A stretch of DNA of 64,000 nt from Paenibacillus sp. PCH8 (GTDB taxonomy: Bacteria > Bacillota > Bacilli > Paenibacillales > Paenibacillaceae): NCBI RefSeq assembly GCF_002968835.1, contig NZ_PKQK01000004.1, positions 372,001 through 436,000 on the forward strand, written 5' to 3'. A program made the position numbers and the translations under genes. Positions 18,210 through 26,972 of the stretch are shown in pieces. The notes under the pieces are model-generated. The model made no database searches. It saw nothing but the letters and a program-made list of their open reading frames with translations, and was not told where the DNA came from. Numbering within the stretch: the stretch's first letter is position 1; each line of letters begins with the position of its first letter.

Positions 18210-18884
18210 ATGCCTACAATACTGGTTGCTGACGACGATGTGAACATTCGTGAACTTGTCTGTTTATTTCTAAGGAACGACGGATTCGAAACCGCTGAAG
18301 CTGCCGACGGCCAAGAAGCATTGACCGTTTATGGCTCAACGCATATTGATCTGGTTGTACTCGATATCATGATGCCCATTATGGATGGCTGGACGTTATG
18401 CAAGGAGCTGCGAAGAGCGAATCCTGATCTTCCGTTACTCATGCTGACTGCGCGAGGTGAGACTTGGGAGAAGGTCAAAGGCTTCGAACTGGGCACAGAT
18501 GATTATTTGACGAAACCATTTGACCCATTGGAGCTGACCGCCCGTGTCAGAGCGCTGTTGAAACGCTACAAGATTGGTTCGACTCAGATGATTCAGTTCG
18601 GTCAGGTTACTCTGGATCGGCAGAGTTATAAAGTGGTCATGGGTACAGAGTCGTTAACCTTGCCACTCAAGGAATTCGAGTTACTATACAAGCTTGCTGG
18701 GACGCCGGGTCAAGTCTATACGCGTGAGCAGTTAATTGATCAGATCTGGGGGATTGATTACGCCGGAGATGATCGAACGGTGGATGTACATATTAAGCGA
18801 CTCCGCGAACGCTTCGCGACGACATCGGATTTTCAGATTCAAACTGTTCGTGGTCTGGGATACCGGCTTGAGGTTAACGGATGA
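18210..18884 (+). CDS. OmpR/PhoB-family response regulator
   Basis: 224 residues. Receiver domain with acidic pocket DDD near the start, phospho-acceptor Asp in LVVLDIMMPIMDGW, and conserved Lys in LTKPFDP; winged-helix DNA-binding domain from about 125 (RTVDVHIKRLRERF, QTVRGLGYRL). ATG 18210 follows GAGGAAA. Promoter TTGCTT-N16-TATAAT is visible just upstream near 18150-18177. Overlaps the sensor kinase gene by four bases. Family members bind 11-bp direct repeats, and two such arrays occur downstream before both hydrolase genes. Confidence 0.93.
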   Translation: MPTILVADDDVNIRELVCLFLRNDGFETAEAADGQEALTVYGSTHIDLVVLDIMMPIMDGWTLCKELRRANPDLPLLMLTARGETWEKVKGFELGTDDYLTKPFDPLELTARVRALLKRYKIGSTQMIQFGQVTLDRQSYKVVMGTESLTLPLKEFELLYKLAGTPGQVYTREQLIDQIWGIDYAGDDRTVDVHIKRLRERFATTSDFQIQTVRGLGYRLEVNG

Positions 18885-20251
18885 TTAAATCTTTATATAT
18901 TCGTGTAGTTCTGACCTTTCTGGTATCGGTTATTGCAGGAACGGCCATTTCTTTTATGGTGTCAACCTTAATATTTGAAGATCAATTAAACGAAAATGCT
19001 CAAATTAACATACGCAACTTTGGCCAGGACGTTGTGCAGATTTATAAGACACTGCCTGTTGATGAAGCAGAATCATTCGTTAGTAGAATGAAACAACTTG
19101 ATTCGTATCATATTCGAATTTATGATGCAACGGGCAAGTTCCAGTCTTATGGGAAGCTTAACGAACATAAATCATCCGCCGTATCGACGGATCAACTCAA
19201 GAAGGTTTTAAACGGAGGGGTCGTGCAGGACACACCTAAAGGTATCGCTACCGTTCTTTTGGGGCTACCGATCAAGACGGAAATGGGCACAAAAGCGATG
19301 TTTCTAGAAACACTCTCACCGCCCTCAGCCTCTTTTGTGGTCCAGTTTGGCTTGATTTTTGCAAGCTGTTCGTTGATTGCAGGAAGCTTGTTGATTCTGG
19401 TTGCTTCTGTATATCTGGTTAGACCGATCAAAAAATTGACCAAAGCGACTAAACGGATTGCAGCCGGGGATTTCAACGTCAAGTTGAATATTAAGCAAAC
19501 GAGTGAGATCGGTACGTTGGCTCGTAGTTTCGAAGAAATGATGCATGATCTCCAGCAATTGGAGCAGATGCGCAGGGAATTCGTTACGAATGTGTCGCAC
19601 GAGGTTCAATCTCCGCTCACTTCGATATCCGGTTACGCTCTAGCGCTCAAGCAAGTAAATCTCGCAGATCACGAACGGAGTCGTTATCTGGATATTATCA
19701 TCGCTGAAGCGAATCGAATGTCCAAAATGAGCGATAGCCTGCTCAAGCTGAGCATGCTTGAATCGCAGTCACAGCAACTGAGCCTTATCCCATTAAGCCT
19801 TGATGAACAGATTAGACGAGTCATCGTGGCACTTCAACCGCAATGGTCTGCTCGTAACATTCATTTCGAGCTTGATTTGGAGAACGTGAAGGTAACGGCT
19901 GATCACGATCAGTTAAATCAGGTATGGACAAACATCATCGGAAATAGCATCAAGTTTTCCGAGGATGGCGGTATGATTAAAGTCAGTATCGAAGAGGACT
20001 TCAAAAATGTGACTGTTCGAATATCCGACACGGGCATTGGAATTCCCCTGGAAGATCAGAAGCGTATATTCGACCGTTTTTTCAAGGCAGATCGTTCCCA
20101 CAGCCGCAAATATGACGGGAGTGGTATGGGACTTGCTATCGTTAAACAGATCGTGTCCCTTCATCAGGGTGACATCCGAGTGGAAAGCGAACCTGGTCAA
20201 GGCACGACCTTTATTGTCACGTTGCCCATCCATCCACCAACGGATAGTTAG
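18881..20251 (+). CDS. HAMP-domain sensor histidine kinase
   Basis: 456-residue membrane kinase: TM1 (about 8-31), extracytoplasmic sensor loop of about 110 residues without known fold, TM2 (about 145-175), HAMP (RPIKKLTKATKRIAAGDF), HisKA with H-box VSHEVQSPLTSISG, and HATPase with N, DTGIGIP and GSGMGLAIVK boxes. HEVQSPL replaces the common HELRTPL but keeps the His and the Glu. Co-translated with the response regulator. Ligand unknown; the downstream envelope hydrolases suggest an envelope or surfactant signal. Confidence 0.92.
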   Translation: MIKSLYIRVVLTFLVSVIAGTAISFMVSTLIFEDQLNENAQINIRNFGQDVVQIYKTLPVDEAESFVSRMKQLDSYHIRIYDATGKFQSYGKLNEHKSSAVSTDQLKKVLNGGVVQDTPKGIATVLLGLPIKTEMGTKAMFLETLSPPSASFVVQFGLIFASCSLIAGSLLILVASVYLVRPIKKLTKATKRIAAGDFNVKLNIKQTSEIGTLARSFEEMMHDLQQLEQMRREFVTNVSHEVQSPLTSISGYALALKQVNLADHERSRYLDIIIAEANRMSKMSDSLLKLSMLESQSQQLSLIPLSLDEQIRRVIVALQPQWSARNIHFELDLENVKVTADHDQLNQVWTNIIGNSIKFSEDGGMIKVSIEEDFKNVTVRISDTGIGIPLEDQKRIFDRFFKADRSHSRKYDGSGMGLAIVKQIVSLHQGDIRVESEPGQGTTFIVTLPIHPPTDS

Positions 20252-20309
20252 GCTCACAGGATAGGGTCAATGAATAGAATATCCATCGGATTATCTAAAC
20301 CGAATGTTC

Positions 20310-20362
20310 ATGTCCTATGTAACATGCAAGCTTCCTTGTATGTTACATAGGACATTTTTTTT
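20310..20362 (+). terminator. strong intrinsic terminator of the two-component operon
   Basis: 21-bp stem (20310-20330 with 20335-20355, one G-U pair), 4-base loop CTTC, followed by TTTTTTT. Confidence 0.93.
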
Positions 20363-20367
20363 GCTTG

Positions 20368-20421
20368 TTCATACTCCGTTCATATTCCGGTCATGGGGAG
20401 TACATCTTTCTTGATTAGGAT
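20368..20421 (+). promoter_or_regulatory. 11-bp direct-repeat array and promoter before hydrolase 1
   Basis: TTCATACTCCG (20368), TTCATATTCCG (20379) and GTCATGGGGAG (20390) follow in exact 11-bp register, the geometry of OmpR/PhoB-type tandem sites. A -10-like TAGGAT (20416-20421) begins 16 bases after the third unit. The adjacent response regulator at 18210 is the natural candidate activator. Confidence 0.7.
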
Positions 20422-20468
20422 TTCTTAAGCAGCCTGCCAGGCCAATATACAGATTAGGATAGGAGCAG

Positions 20469-21455
20469 ATGAATGTGAATCAACAAGCAGACAGAGAAGT
20501 CCAGAGTAAGAGCAAAACCAAGAAAGTGTTAGGCATTTTGTTTAAAGTACTATGCGCAATCATTATAGCAATCTTACTTTTTGTAGCTATCGTATATACC
20601 GCCAATAAAATCAGCAGTTATTCGGAGCAAAAAAGAATGGAACCGTATGGTCAACATGTATCCGTAGACGGAAAAAATATGAATGTGTTCATTCAAGGCG
20701 AAGGCGAGGAAACGATTGTGCTTCTGCCTGGTTTTGGAACAGCGGCACCAGCGCTTGATTTTAAACCTCTTATCTCCGAGTTATCTCCATATTATAAAGT
20801 TGTCGTTGTTGAGCCCTTTGGTTACGGATTGAGCGATCAGACAGAAAAGGAACGCAGCACAGCAAATATCGTCAGTGAAATTCATGAAGCGTTACAGCGT
20901 CTACATATTGATCGTTATATCCTCATGGGTCATTCCATTTCGGGGATCTATAGCCTGGATTACGTGAACAAGTATGCAGATGAAATAAGTGCATATGTTG
21001 GGCTGGATAGCAGTGTTCCAGCGATAAGTGAACAGAAGATTGATTCATCAGATACACAACCGATTAAATGGTTCCGCAACTTAGGTTTTGCCCGAGTGCA
21101 ACTGAAACTGAGTGCTGACCCTTATGATGGACTGCCTTATGATGAGCAAACGAAAGAACAATTGAACATTCTGATCCGCAAAAATATGTATAATACCACG
21201 CAATTAAATGAGGCAGAAAGTATGTATTCCAACTTTAAAGCATCTGAACAGCTAACTTTCCCTGAGAATCTTCCAGTTCTTTTCTTTGTTCAAAAAAATC
21301 ATCCGGCAGCGGACAATTGGGTTCCCGAACACGAGAAGTTAATAGAGAACTCTGTGCGTGGTGAAGTGGTGTTGCTGGAAGCAAATCATTATTTGTATCG
21401 TTCCCATGCCAAAGAAATTGCTGAAAAATTCAGGGGATTTATGACGCAGCAGTAA
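20469..21455 (+). CDS. membrane-anchored alpha/beta hydrolase (paralogue 1)
   Basis: 328-residue hydrolase with a basic N-terminus, one membrane anchor (about 23-48, ILFKVLCAIIIAILLFVAIV) and an extracytoplasmic alpha/beta-hydrolase domain. Oxyanion region LLPGFGTAAP; nucleophile elbow GHSISG; a late His in EANHYLY. ATG 20469 is only 3 bases from AGGAG; GTG 20475 (9 bases) may be the true start. Closely similar to the next gene, so a tandem duplication that included its promoter. Probable esterase/lipase; substrate unknown. Confidence 0.88.
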   Translation: MNVNQQADREVQSKSKTKKVLGILFKVLCAIIIAILLFVAIVYTANKISSYSEQKRMEPYGQHVSVDGKNMNVFIQGEGEETIVLLPGFGTAAPALDFKPLISELSPYYKVVVVEPFGYGLSDQTEKERSTANIVSEIHEALQRLHIDRYILMGHSISGIYSLDYVNKYADEISAYVGLDSSVPAISEQKIDSSDTQPIKWFRNLGFARVQLKLSADPYDGLPYDEQTKEQLNILIRKNMYNTTQLNEAESMYSNFKASEQLTFPENLPVLFFVQKNHPAADNWVPEHEKLIENSVRGEVVLLEANHYLYRSHAKEIAEKFRGFMTQQ

Positions 21456-21474
21456 ATATAAATGAATTGGCTTG

Positions 21475-21528
21475 TTCATATTCAGTTCATATTGACGTCA
21501 CGGGGAGTACATTTTCATTGGATAAGAT
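21475..21528 (+). promoter_or_regulatory. 11-bp direct-repeat array and promoter before hydrolase 2
   Basis: TTCATATTCAG (21475), TTCATATTGAC (21486), GTCACGGGGAG (21497) and TAAGAT (21523-21528) reproduce the array before paralogue 1 with identical spacing. The conserved order and spacing point to a maintained response-regulator target. Confidence 0.7.
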
Positions 21529-21585
21529 TTCATTAGCAGCAAAGAAGACAATCGAACTATCAGTTCAAGACGGGAGAAGATAACA

Positions 21586-22569
21586 CTGACGACGCAGCCA
21601 GCGGAAAAGAAAACAAAGAATAGATCCAGGGCCAAAAAAGTGAGAAACATGATACTGAAAATAGTAGGAGCAATCGTAATCGCTATTGTTCTGTTTCTAG
21701 GTATTGTTTATATCACAAATGTGATCAGCAGTAATTCTGAGGCGAAAAAGATCGATTCTTACGGTCAGCATGTATCTGTAGACGGAAAAAATATGAATGT
21801 GCTCATTCAAGGTGAAGGCAAGGAAACGATCGTGCTTCTGCCTGGTTATGGAACAGCAGCACCAGTGCTTGATTTCAAGTTGCTTATTGATCAATTATCA
21901 CCATATTACAAAGTTGTTGCTGTTGAGCCATTCGGTTATGGATTAAGTGATGAAACTGAAAAAGAAAGAACCACAGAGAATATCGTAAGTGAAATTCATG
22001 AAGCTCTGCAACAACTTGATATTCATAAGTACATGCTCATGGGTCACTCCATTGCAGGCATTTACGGCATTGATTATGTGAATAAATATCCGGATGAAGT
22101 AACTGCATTCATCGGAATTGATAGCAGTGTTTCAACACAACCGGGTATGGATGCTAAATTACCTGTAAAAATGTTCAATTTCCTTAAAAAATCAGGTCTG
22201 CAAAGATTGGTGGTCAAATTTAGTGGTGACCCCTATGCTGGTCTCGCATTTGATGATCACACCGTAGAGCAAATGAAAATGTTGTCGAATAAAAACTCGA
22301 ACAGTTCCACGACATTGAATGAGATGGATCATATCTCTTCCAATTTTAAGGAAGCTCAAGGTTTAACTTTCCCTAAAGATCTTCCACTTCTTCTCCTTAT
22401 CCAGGCGAATAATACAGGCGTAAAAGGGTGGATACCGTTGCACGAAGGACAGATCAAAGACTCGGTACATGGAAAAGTAATCACAATGGATGGCGAACAT
22501 TACTTGCATCATACGTTATCTAAAGAAATAGCAAAGGACGTTAGAGCATTCATGAACGAAGTGAAATAA
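21586..22569 (+). CDS. membrane-anchored alpha/beta hydrolase (paralogue 2), probable CTG start
   Basis: Second copy of the anchored hydrolase. The first ordinary start is GTG 21640 (310 residues, 309 after it), but the frame is open upstream to CTG 21586, which has GGGAG 9 bases ahead and encodes a basic leader (TTQPAEKKTKNRSRAKKV) matching the leader of paralogue 1. I therefore favour CTG 21586; GTG 21640 is the conservative alternative. Anchor at MILKIVGAIVIAIVLFLGIV, oxyanion LLPGYGTAAP, nucleophile GHSIAG, late His in GEHYLHH. Likely extracytoplasmic esterase. Confidence 0.8.
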   Translation: MTTQPAEKKTKNRSRAKKVRNMILKIVGAIVIAIVLFLGIVYITNVISSNSEAKKIDSYGQHVSVDGKNMNVLIQGEGKETIVLLPGYGTAAPVLDFKLLIDQLSPYYKVVAVEPFGYGLSDETEKERTTENIVSEIHEALQQLDIHKYMLMGHSIAGIYGIDYVNKYPDEVTAFIGIDSSVSTQPGMDAKLPVKMFNFLKKSGLQRLVVKFSGDPYAGLAFDDHTVEQMKMLSNKNSNSSTTLNEMDHISSNFKEAQGLTFPKDLPLLLLIQANNTGVKGWIPLHEGQIKDSVHGKVITMDGEHYLHHTLSKEIAKDVRAFMNEVK

Positions 22570-22701
22570 CTTTCTTGTGAAATTGTACGCATGAGTTCAC
22601 AGATAGGTATGAACGAATATGAAAAACCTACCTGTAGGGCGGATTCCACAACATGATCAATCCCGCGGTTGCCGTGATGAAAGAGAGAGAGGAATTCAAT
22701 A

Positions 22702-24154
22702 ATGAGATTATTTGAGATACTGTTAGTTCTATCCTGTTTCGCGTTACTCATAGACCTACTATTTATTAAAAGAAGTGCAAAGAAAATAGGCTTGGGTTTG
22801 GGTATAGGAAGTAGCGTTATATTATTAGTTCAATTGTTTGTTGAGGGATACAGATGGCAGTTGCTTGTGGTATATATCATGACGGCTCTATTCATAATCA
22901 TCGTTTTATTCAGACATTCCGAAAAGATGATGAATCTTAAAATAGGGAAGTTCTTGAAATATAGTTTATCTTCCTTAATCGTTATTCTGCTTGTTGGTTC
23001 TACCGTCTTGTCTGTATACTTACCTGTTTTTGATCTGCCGAAGCTTGATGGTCCAGAGAAGGTGGGGACTCAAACATTTCATTTAACAGACCAGAACAGA
23101 GACGAAATCTTCACTGAAGATCAAAGCGATAAGAGAGAACTAATGGTTCAAGTTTGGTACCCTACTGAAAATAGCAATAACAAAAAGCGTGACACGCTGT
23201 TTCCAAATAATAAAGAAATGTTCAAAAAATATATTCAGAGCTTCTCTGCTTCTTTAAAACTGCCCGAATTTGTGCTCGACTACTGGAAGTATAGTCGGAC
23301 CAACTCTTATGAAAATGTAGAAATAATACCTTCTGCAACTCCTTATCCCGTGGTACTGCTATCTCATGGTATGGGAACCAGTAGAGTTCTACAAGCATCA
23401 CAGGCGGAGAATCTGGCCAGTCATGGGTTTATCGTGGTCACCATCGATCATACGTATAGCACCTTTGCTACCCTTTTTCCAGATGGCCGTGTAACGGATT
23501 ACAAAAAAAGTACGACTACACTAGATGAACGTACAAAAACAGGGAGTATATGGACGAAAGATGTGGAGTTTGTAATCGATCAAATCGAAAAGCTGAATTC
23601 AGGTGAAATTGAAAGTCAGTTTAAAGGAAAAATCGATCTAGATCACATCGGCGCGATGGGGCATTCTTTTGGGGGTGCAACCGCGTTTAATGCAACGTAT
23701 TTAGATCAGAGAATCAAGGCCGGGTTAATATGGATGGGTCACTATATGAAGTGGAAAATAGAGATGATATAAACAAGCCGTTTATGTTCATCCGATCGGG
23801 AAGTTTTGAAGACTGGTTAGCCAATTTTGAAAATGATAGAAATTCGGATGACGAAGTAACTAAATTTCTTTCAGATGAGCTGCACATTATGAAAAATGTT
23901 ATTGAACATGGGGGAATGTGATTTATATAGAAGGAACCCAACACTTCAATTTCACAGATCTTCAATTCTATTCGGAGCTGGTTAAACTGTCAGGGATTAC
24001 AGGAGACATCAATGGTAAAAGAGGGTCAAATATCGTAAATCAATATGTACTCGATTTCTTTAACAAGCAATTGAAAGGAACGGGTGGAGATCTGATTCAG
24101 GGGCCGAGCGACAAGTATCCAGAGGTGAAATTTATAGACCCGGAAGAACTCTAA
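22702..24154 (+). CDS. PAF-acetylhydrolase/dienelactone-type hydrolase with TM N-terminus, frameshifted as read
   Basis: Reading restores to 484 residues if one G is added at two G runs (22702 frame lost at 23722-23724; second loss at 23910-23914). N-terminal half has three or four membrane helices (residues 1-115), the rest a serine hydrolase of the platelet-activating-factor acetylhydrolase class: VVLLSHGMG oxyanion loop, GHSFGG nucleophile elbow, Asp in NMDG after the first repair, His in TQHFNFTD after the second. All triad residues are present only in the repaired frame, which supports an intact gene. AGAGG precedes ATG 22702. Follows the hydrolase pair in the same direction. Confidence 0.82.
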
Positions 24155-24188
24155 TCAACAAAACATTTAAACTCAGGAGATGATGTGA

Positions 24189-26312
24189 ATGGGACGACAA
24201 GAGGGAAGACAAATGAGAGTAGTTACGAGGAAAGCCCAAAAACGAACTTCAATCGCCGCGTTAACCCTGGTGTTAACGATGTTAGCTCCGATGTCCGTAA
24301 TGGCTGCACCGGCAGCAAGTAACAGCAGTAATCCTACGTATGCTATGACCCAAAATGCAGTAGTGGAGAAAGCCAAGTTACTCACCGAGACGTATGGAAT
24401 AACTAGCGTGCAATATGCCCTTATGGATGGCGGAGAGATTGTGGTGTCTGGTCAGACAGGCAAGAACGATCTAAAAGATAAGGCGCCACTTACTTCAAAT
24501 ACGATCTATGGTATAGGATCGACTAGCAAAATGTTTCTTACAGCTTCTGTTATGAGGCTTGTTGACGAGGGAAAGATTGATTTGGATCTGCCTGTAGTGA
24601 CCTATTTACCTGATTTTAAGATGAAAGATAACCGCTACACACTAATCACACCACGTATGTTGTTGAATCATTCCTCCGGTCTGTTAGGCAGTACCGGAAG
24701 CAATGCCACATTATACGGGGATAACGATACGTATTCACATGACACGTTTCTGGATCAATTGGCGAATCAAAACCTGAAGGCAGATCCTGGCGCATACTCG
24801 GTGTATAGTAACGACGGGTTTACGTTGGCTGAGATTATGGTTGAACGTGTTAGCGGCATGAGATTTACAGCTTTTATACACCACTATTTTACGGAACCTC
24901 TGGACATGAAACATACCAAAACACCTCAGGATGTCGTTGACCCAGCAGCAATGGCGGGTATCTATTCTCCTTTGGTTAAGGATCAGCTTCCACAAGAGAA
25001 TTATAATATCATTGCTACTGGAGGCATCTATTCTACTGCTGAAGATCTGTTGAAATTTTCACAAATCTTCACGGGAGAAGTCGATGGCATTCTATCCAGT
25101 AAGTCGGTAGAAGCCATGGCGCAAGAAGAATACAAAAGAGGTATGTGGCCGGAGGATAGCGACACGTCCATTTCTTACGGGCTAGGGTGGGATAGTGTGA
25201 ACTTGTTCCCATTCAGTGAATACGGCATTAAGGCCGTTACGAAAGGTGGAGATACCATATCGTATCATTCATCATTAATCGTACTGCCGGAATACAATCT
25301 GGCTGCAGCCGTTACCTCATCAGGTGGGACAAGTGCCAAAGATCAGTTCATTGCGAGTGAATTATTACTTAGCGCACTTGAGGAAAAGGGTATTATTACA
25401 GAACGGAAGCCGGAAAAATCATTTGGCGTGCCAGTGAAGACAGATATGCCTAAAGAAATATCCACGTATGCAGGTATATATGGCGCCAATAATTCGGTTA
25501 AGAAGATTGAAATGAACAATGCTGGACAAATGACTGTATCCTCACTCACAGCTCCGAGTAATCCGGCTCAAGAATACACATATACAACGGATGGTACTTT
25601 TGTTAACGATGCAGGTACAGAAAAGTTGAAATTTGTTACGGAGAAGAATGGAAGTACGTATCTGTGGTCTCGGTCTTATATATCCTTGCCAGGACTTGGG
25701 CAGTTGGCATTCTCAGAATATACAGCGGAGAAGCTGGAAGCCAATGATTTATCCCGGGATATTACTGCCTCGTGGGAAAAACGTGAAGGTAAAAGATATT
25801 ACGTGGTCAATCAGAAATATACATCAACGGTTTATCTTAATTCGTCACCAATCCTCTCTTTTCATATGAACGAAGAGACTCCAGGGTACATGTCCAACAA
25901 TAAGATTATTGGAGCAAACGAAGCAGTCACGGACCTGCAAATCCCAGGCATGGCTGGACGTGATGCAAAGGAAATTTATTTCTCTAAAAAGAACGGAGTA
26001 GAATACATTACAGCCGTAGGTAGCGTATTCGCCAGTGAGGAACTTGTACAACCACTCTATTCGGGTAGACAATCTGCAACAACGATTCAAGCAGATGGAT
26101 ATGCCAGATGGTATTCGATACCAGCAACGATGAAAGGAAAAGTCATGACTGTTAACATGCCTTCAAATGGCGCCTTTGCCGTATATGATCAAAAGGGTGT
26201 TTGTATTAATCACACCGTGGTCAGCGGTAAGAATGAGGTTGTCTTACCAGAAAACGGCCGTATTGTATTTGCAGGTGACATGGATTCCAAATTTGAAATT
26301 TCATTGAAATAG
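24189..26312 (+). CDS. secreted serine hydrolase, class C beta-lactamase-like
   Basis: 707 residues with a signal peptide (cleavage likely after MSVMAA near residue 40). Penicillin-binding fold with STSK (Ser111, Lys114), YSN (206-208) and KGG (352-354) motifs, then an additional beta-rich domain of about 300 residues. Such proteins (AmpC/EstB/Pab87 group) act as esterases, D-aminopeptidases or lipid hydrolases more often than as true beta-lactamases. ATG 24189 follows AGGAG by 9 bases; ATG 24213 also has a good site and gives a more compact signal peptide. Paralogue at 62774. Last gene of the two-component/hydrolase region. Confidence 0.9.
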   Translation: MGRQEGRQMRVVTRKAQKRTSIAALTLVLTMLAPMSVMAAPAASNSSNPTYAMTQNAVVEKAKLLTETYGITSVQYALMDGGEIVVSGQTGKNDLKDKAPLTSNTIYGIGSTSKMFLTASVMRLVDEGKIDLDLPVVTYLPDFKMKDNRYTLITPRMLLNHSSGLLGSTGSNATLYGDNDTYSHDTFLDQLANQNLKADPGAYSVYSNDGFTLAEIMVERVSGMRFTAFIHHYFTEPLDMKHTKTPQDVVDPAAMAGIYSPLVKDQLPQENYNIIATGGIYSTAEDLLKFSQIFTGEVDGILSSKSVEAMAQEEYKRGMWPEDSDTSISYGLGWDSVNLFPFSEYGIKAVTKGGDTISYHSSLIVLPEYNLAAAVTSSGGTSAKDQFIASELLLSALEEKGIITERKPEKSFGVPVKTDMPKEISTYAGIYGANNSVKKIEMNNAGQMTVSSLTAPSNPAQEYTYTTDGTFVNDAGTEKLKFVTEKNGSTYLWSRSYISLPGLGQLAFSEYTAEKLEANDLSRDITASWEKREGKRYYVVNQKYTSTVYLNSSPILSFHMNEETPGYMSNNKIIGANEAVTDLQIPGMAGRDAKEIYFSKKNGVEYITAVGSVFASEELVQPLYSGRQSATTIQADGYARWYSIPATMKGKVMTVNMPSNGAFAVYDQKGVCINHTVVSGKNEVVLPENGRIVFAGDMDSKFEISLK

Positions 26313-26336
26313 ACGCTTACCTCAGTTGGATATTTG

Positions 26337-26414
26337 TTCAATCTTAATGAAGGCGAAAATTTCGGTCCTAATTTTAAGGCAGTTAAAAGCTTGTCCTTCC
26401 CTAAAGTGAAATAA
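26337..26414 (+). pseudogene. remnant of a third alpha/beta hydrolase copy
   Basis: In one frame the DNA reads FNLNEGENFGPNFKAVKSLSFPKVK then stop. The anchored hydrolases carry LNE...NFK...LTFP in the same order, and paralogue 2 ends in EVK, so this looks like a short piece of a duplicate in which most of the 3' part was deleted up to the last codons. No start or ribosome site. Confidence 0.5.
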
Positions 26415-26433
26415 AATAGTGTCTCCAACAAAA

Positions 26434-26462
26434 GAAGTCGCGAAATCGCGGCTTCTTTCTGT
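26434..26462 (+). terminator. terminator after the serine hydrolase
   Basis: GAAGTCGCGA/TCGCGGCTTC inverted repeat with one G-U pair, followed by TTTCTGTT. Confidence 0.75.
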
Positions 26463-26512
26463 TCAAGAGATGATGAACATACAAGCGCAGTTACTTTATT
26501 GGAAAATTAAGG

Positions 26513-26575
26513 TTGACACCCCTTGTCATCGCGTATACAATCGTATACATGAATACGTTGTATACAAATGTATAC
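26513..26575 (+). promoter_or_regulatory. sigma-A promoter overlapped by four GTATAC boxes
   Basis: TTGACA (26513-26518), 17-base spacer, TACAAT (26536-26541). GTATAC occurs at 26533, 26543, 26560 and 26570: two pairs, each with 10-bp spacing, 27 bp apart, covering the -10 and start region. This is a repressor-type operator array for the exporter operon downstream. Confidence 0.75.
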
Positions 26576-26595
26576 GCGTAATGGAGGTGGCAAAA

Positions 26596-26970
26596 ATGAG
26601 AGATCGTGATATGAATGAAACGGATCGAAGTGTACGTCAAGGTGAACGTCCGAAACGTGATGTGAGTGACAGCGAGCAACGTGGAGAGCGTTCCAGACGT
26701 GGCAGAGGACATGGTGAACATCAGGGAAAACGGGGCCATGGTGCGCAAACATTCCGTCGCGGCCGGATTCTTTTATTTCTGGAACAAATGCAGAATCGAA
26801 GAACGACGCTTGTCAGACAACTTGGACAGGAGGAGTACGAACATATTCGCCCAATGATCAGTGGGGAGTTGAAAGCCATTGATCAGGTCATCGACGAGTA
26901 TATTCACCTTTTCGAGTTGCAAAATGAAGATTTAACCCCCAATAAGGATCTGGAGAGTGAGCGTGAATAA
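26596..26970 (+). CDS. small basic protein preceding ABC exporter
   Basis: 124 residues. The first 55 are dominated by Arg, Gly, His and Glu (RGRGHGEHQGKRGHG); residues 55-115 are helical (FRRGRILLFLEQMQNRRTTL, ending in KAIDQVIDEYIHLFEL). ATG 26596 follows GGAGGTG; an ORF-level extension upstream would run through the promoter and is rejected. Stop lies two bases before the exporter ATG, so the two are translationally linked. Could be a regulator of the GTATAC array or an accessory of the transporter; I recognise no family. Confidence 0.7.
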   Translation: MRDRDMNETDRSVRQGERPKRDVSDSEQRGERSRRGRGHGEHQGKRGHGAQTFRRGRILLFLEQMQNRRTTLVRQLGQEEYEHIRPMISGELKAIDQVIDEYIHLFELQNEDLTPNKDLESERE

Positions 26971-26972
26971 GT

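Noticed and set aside
26533..26575. Repeated GTATAC units considered as a CRISPR-like or iteron array
   Set aside because: Units are 6 bp, only four, and lie on a promoter; no spacer structure or replication gene nearby.
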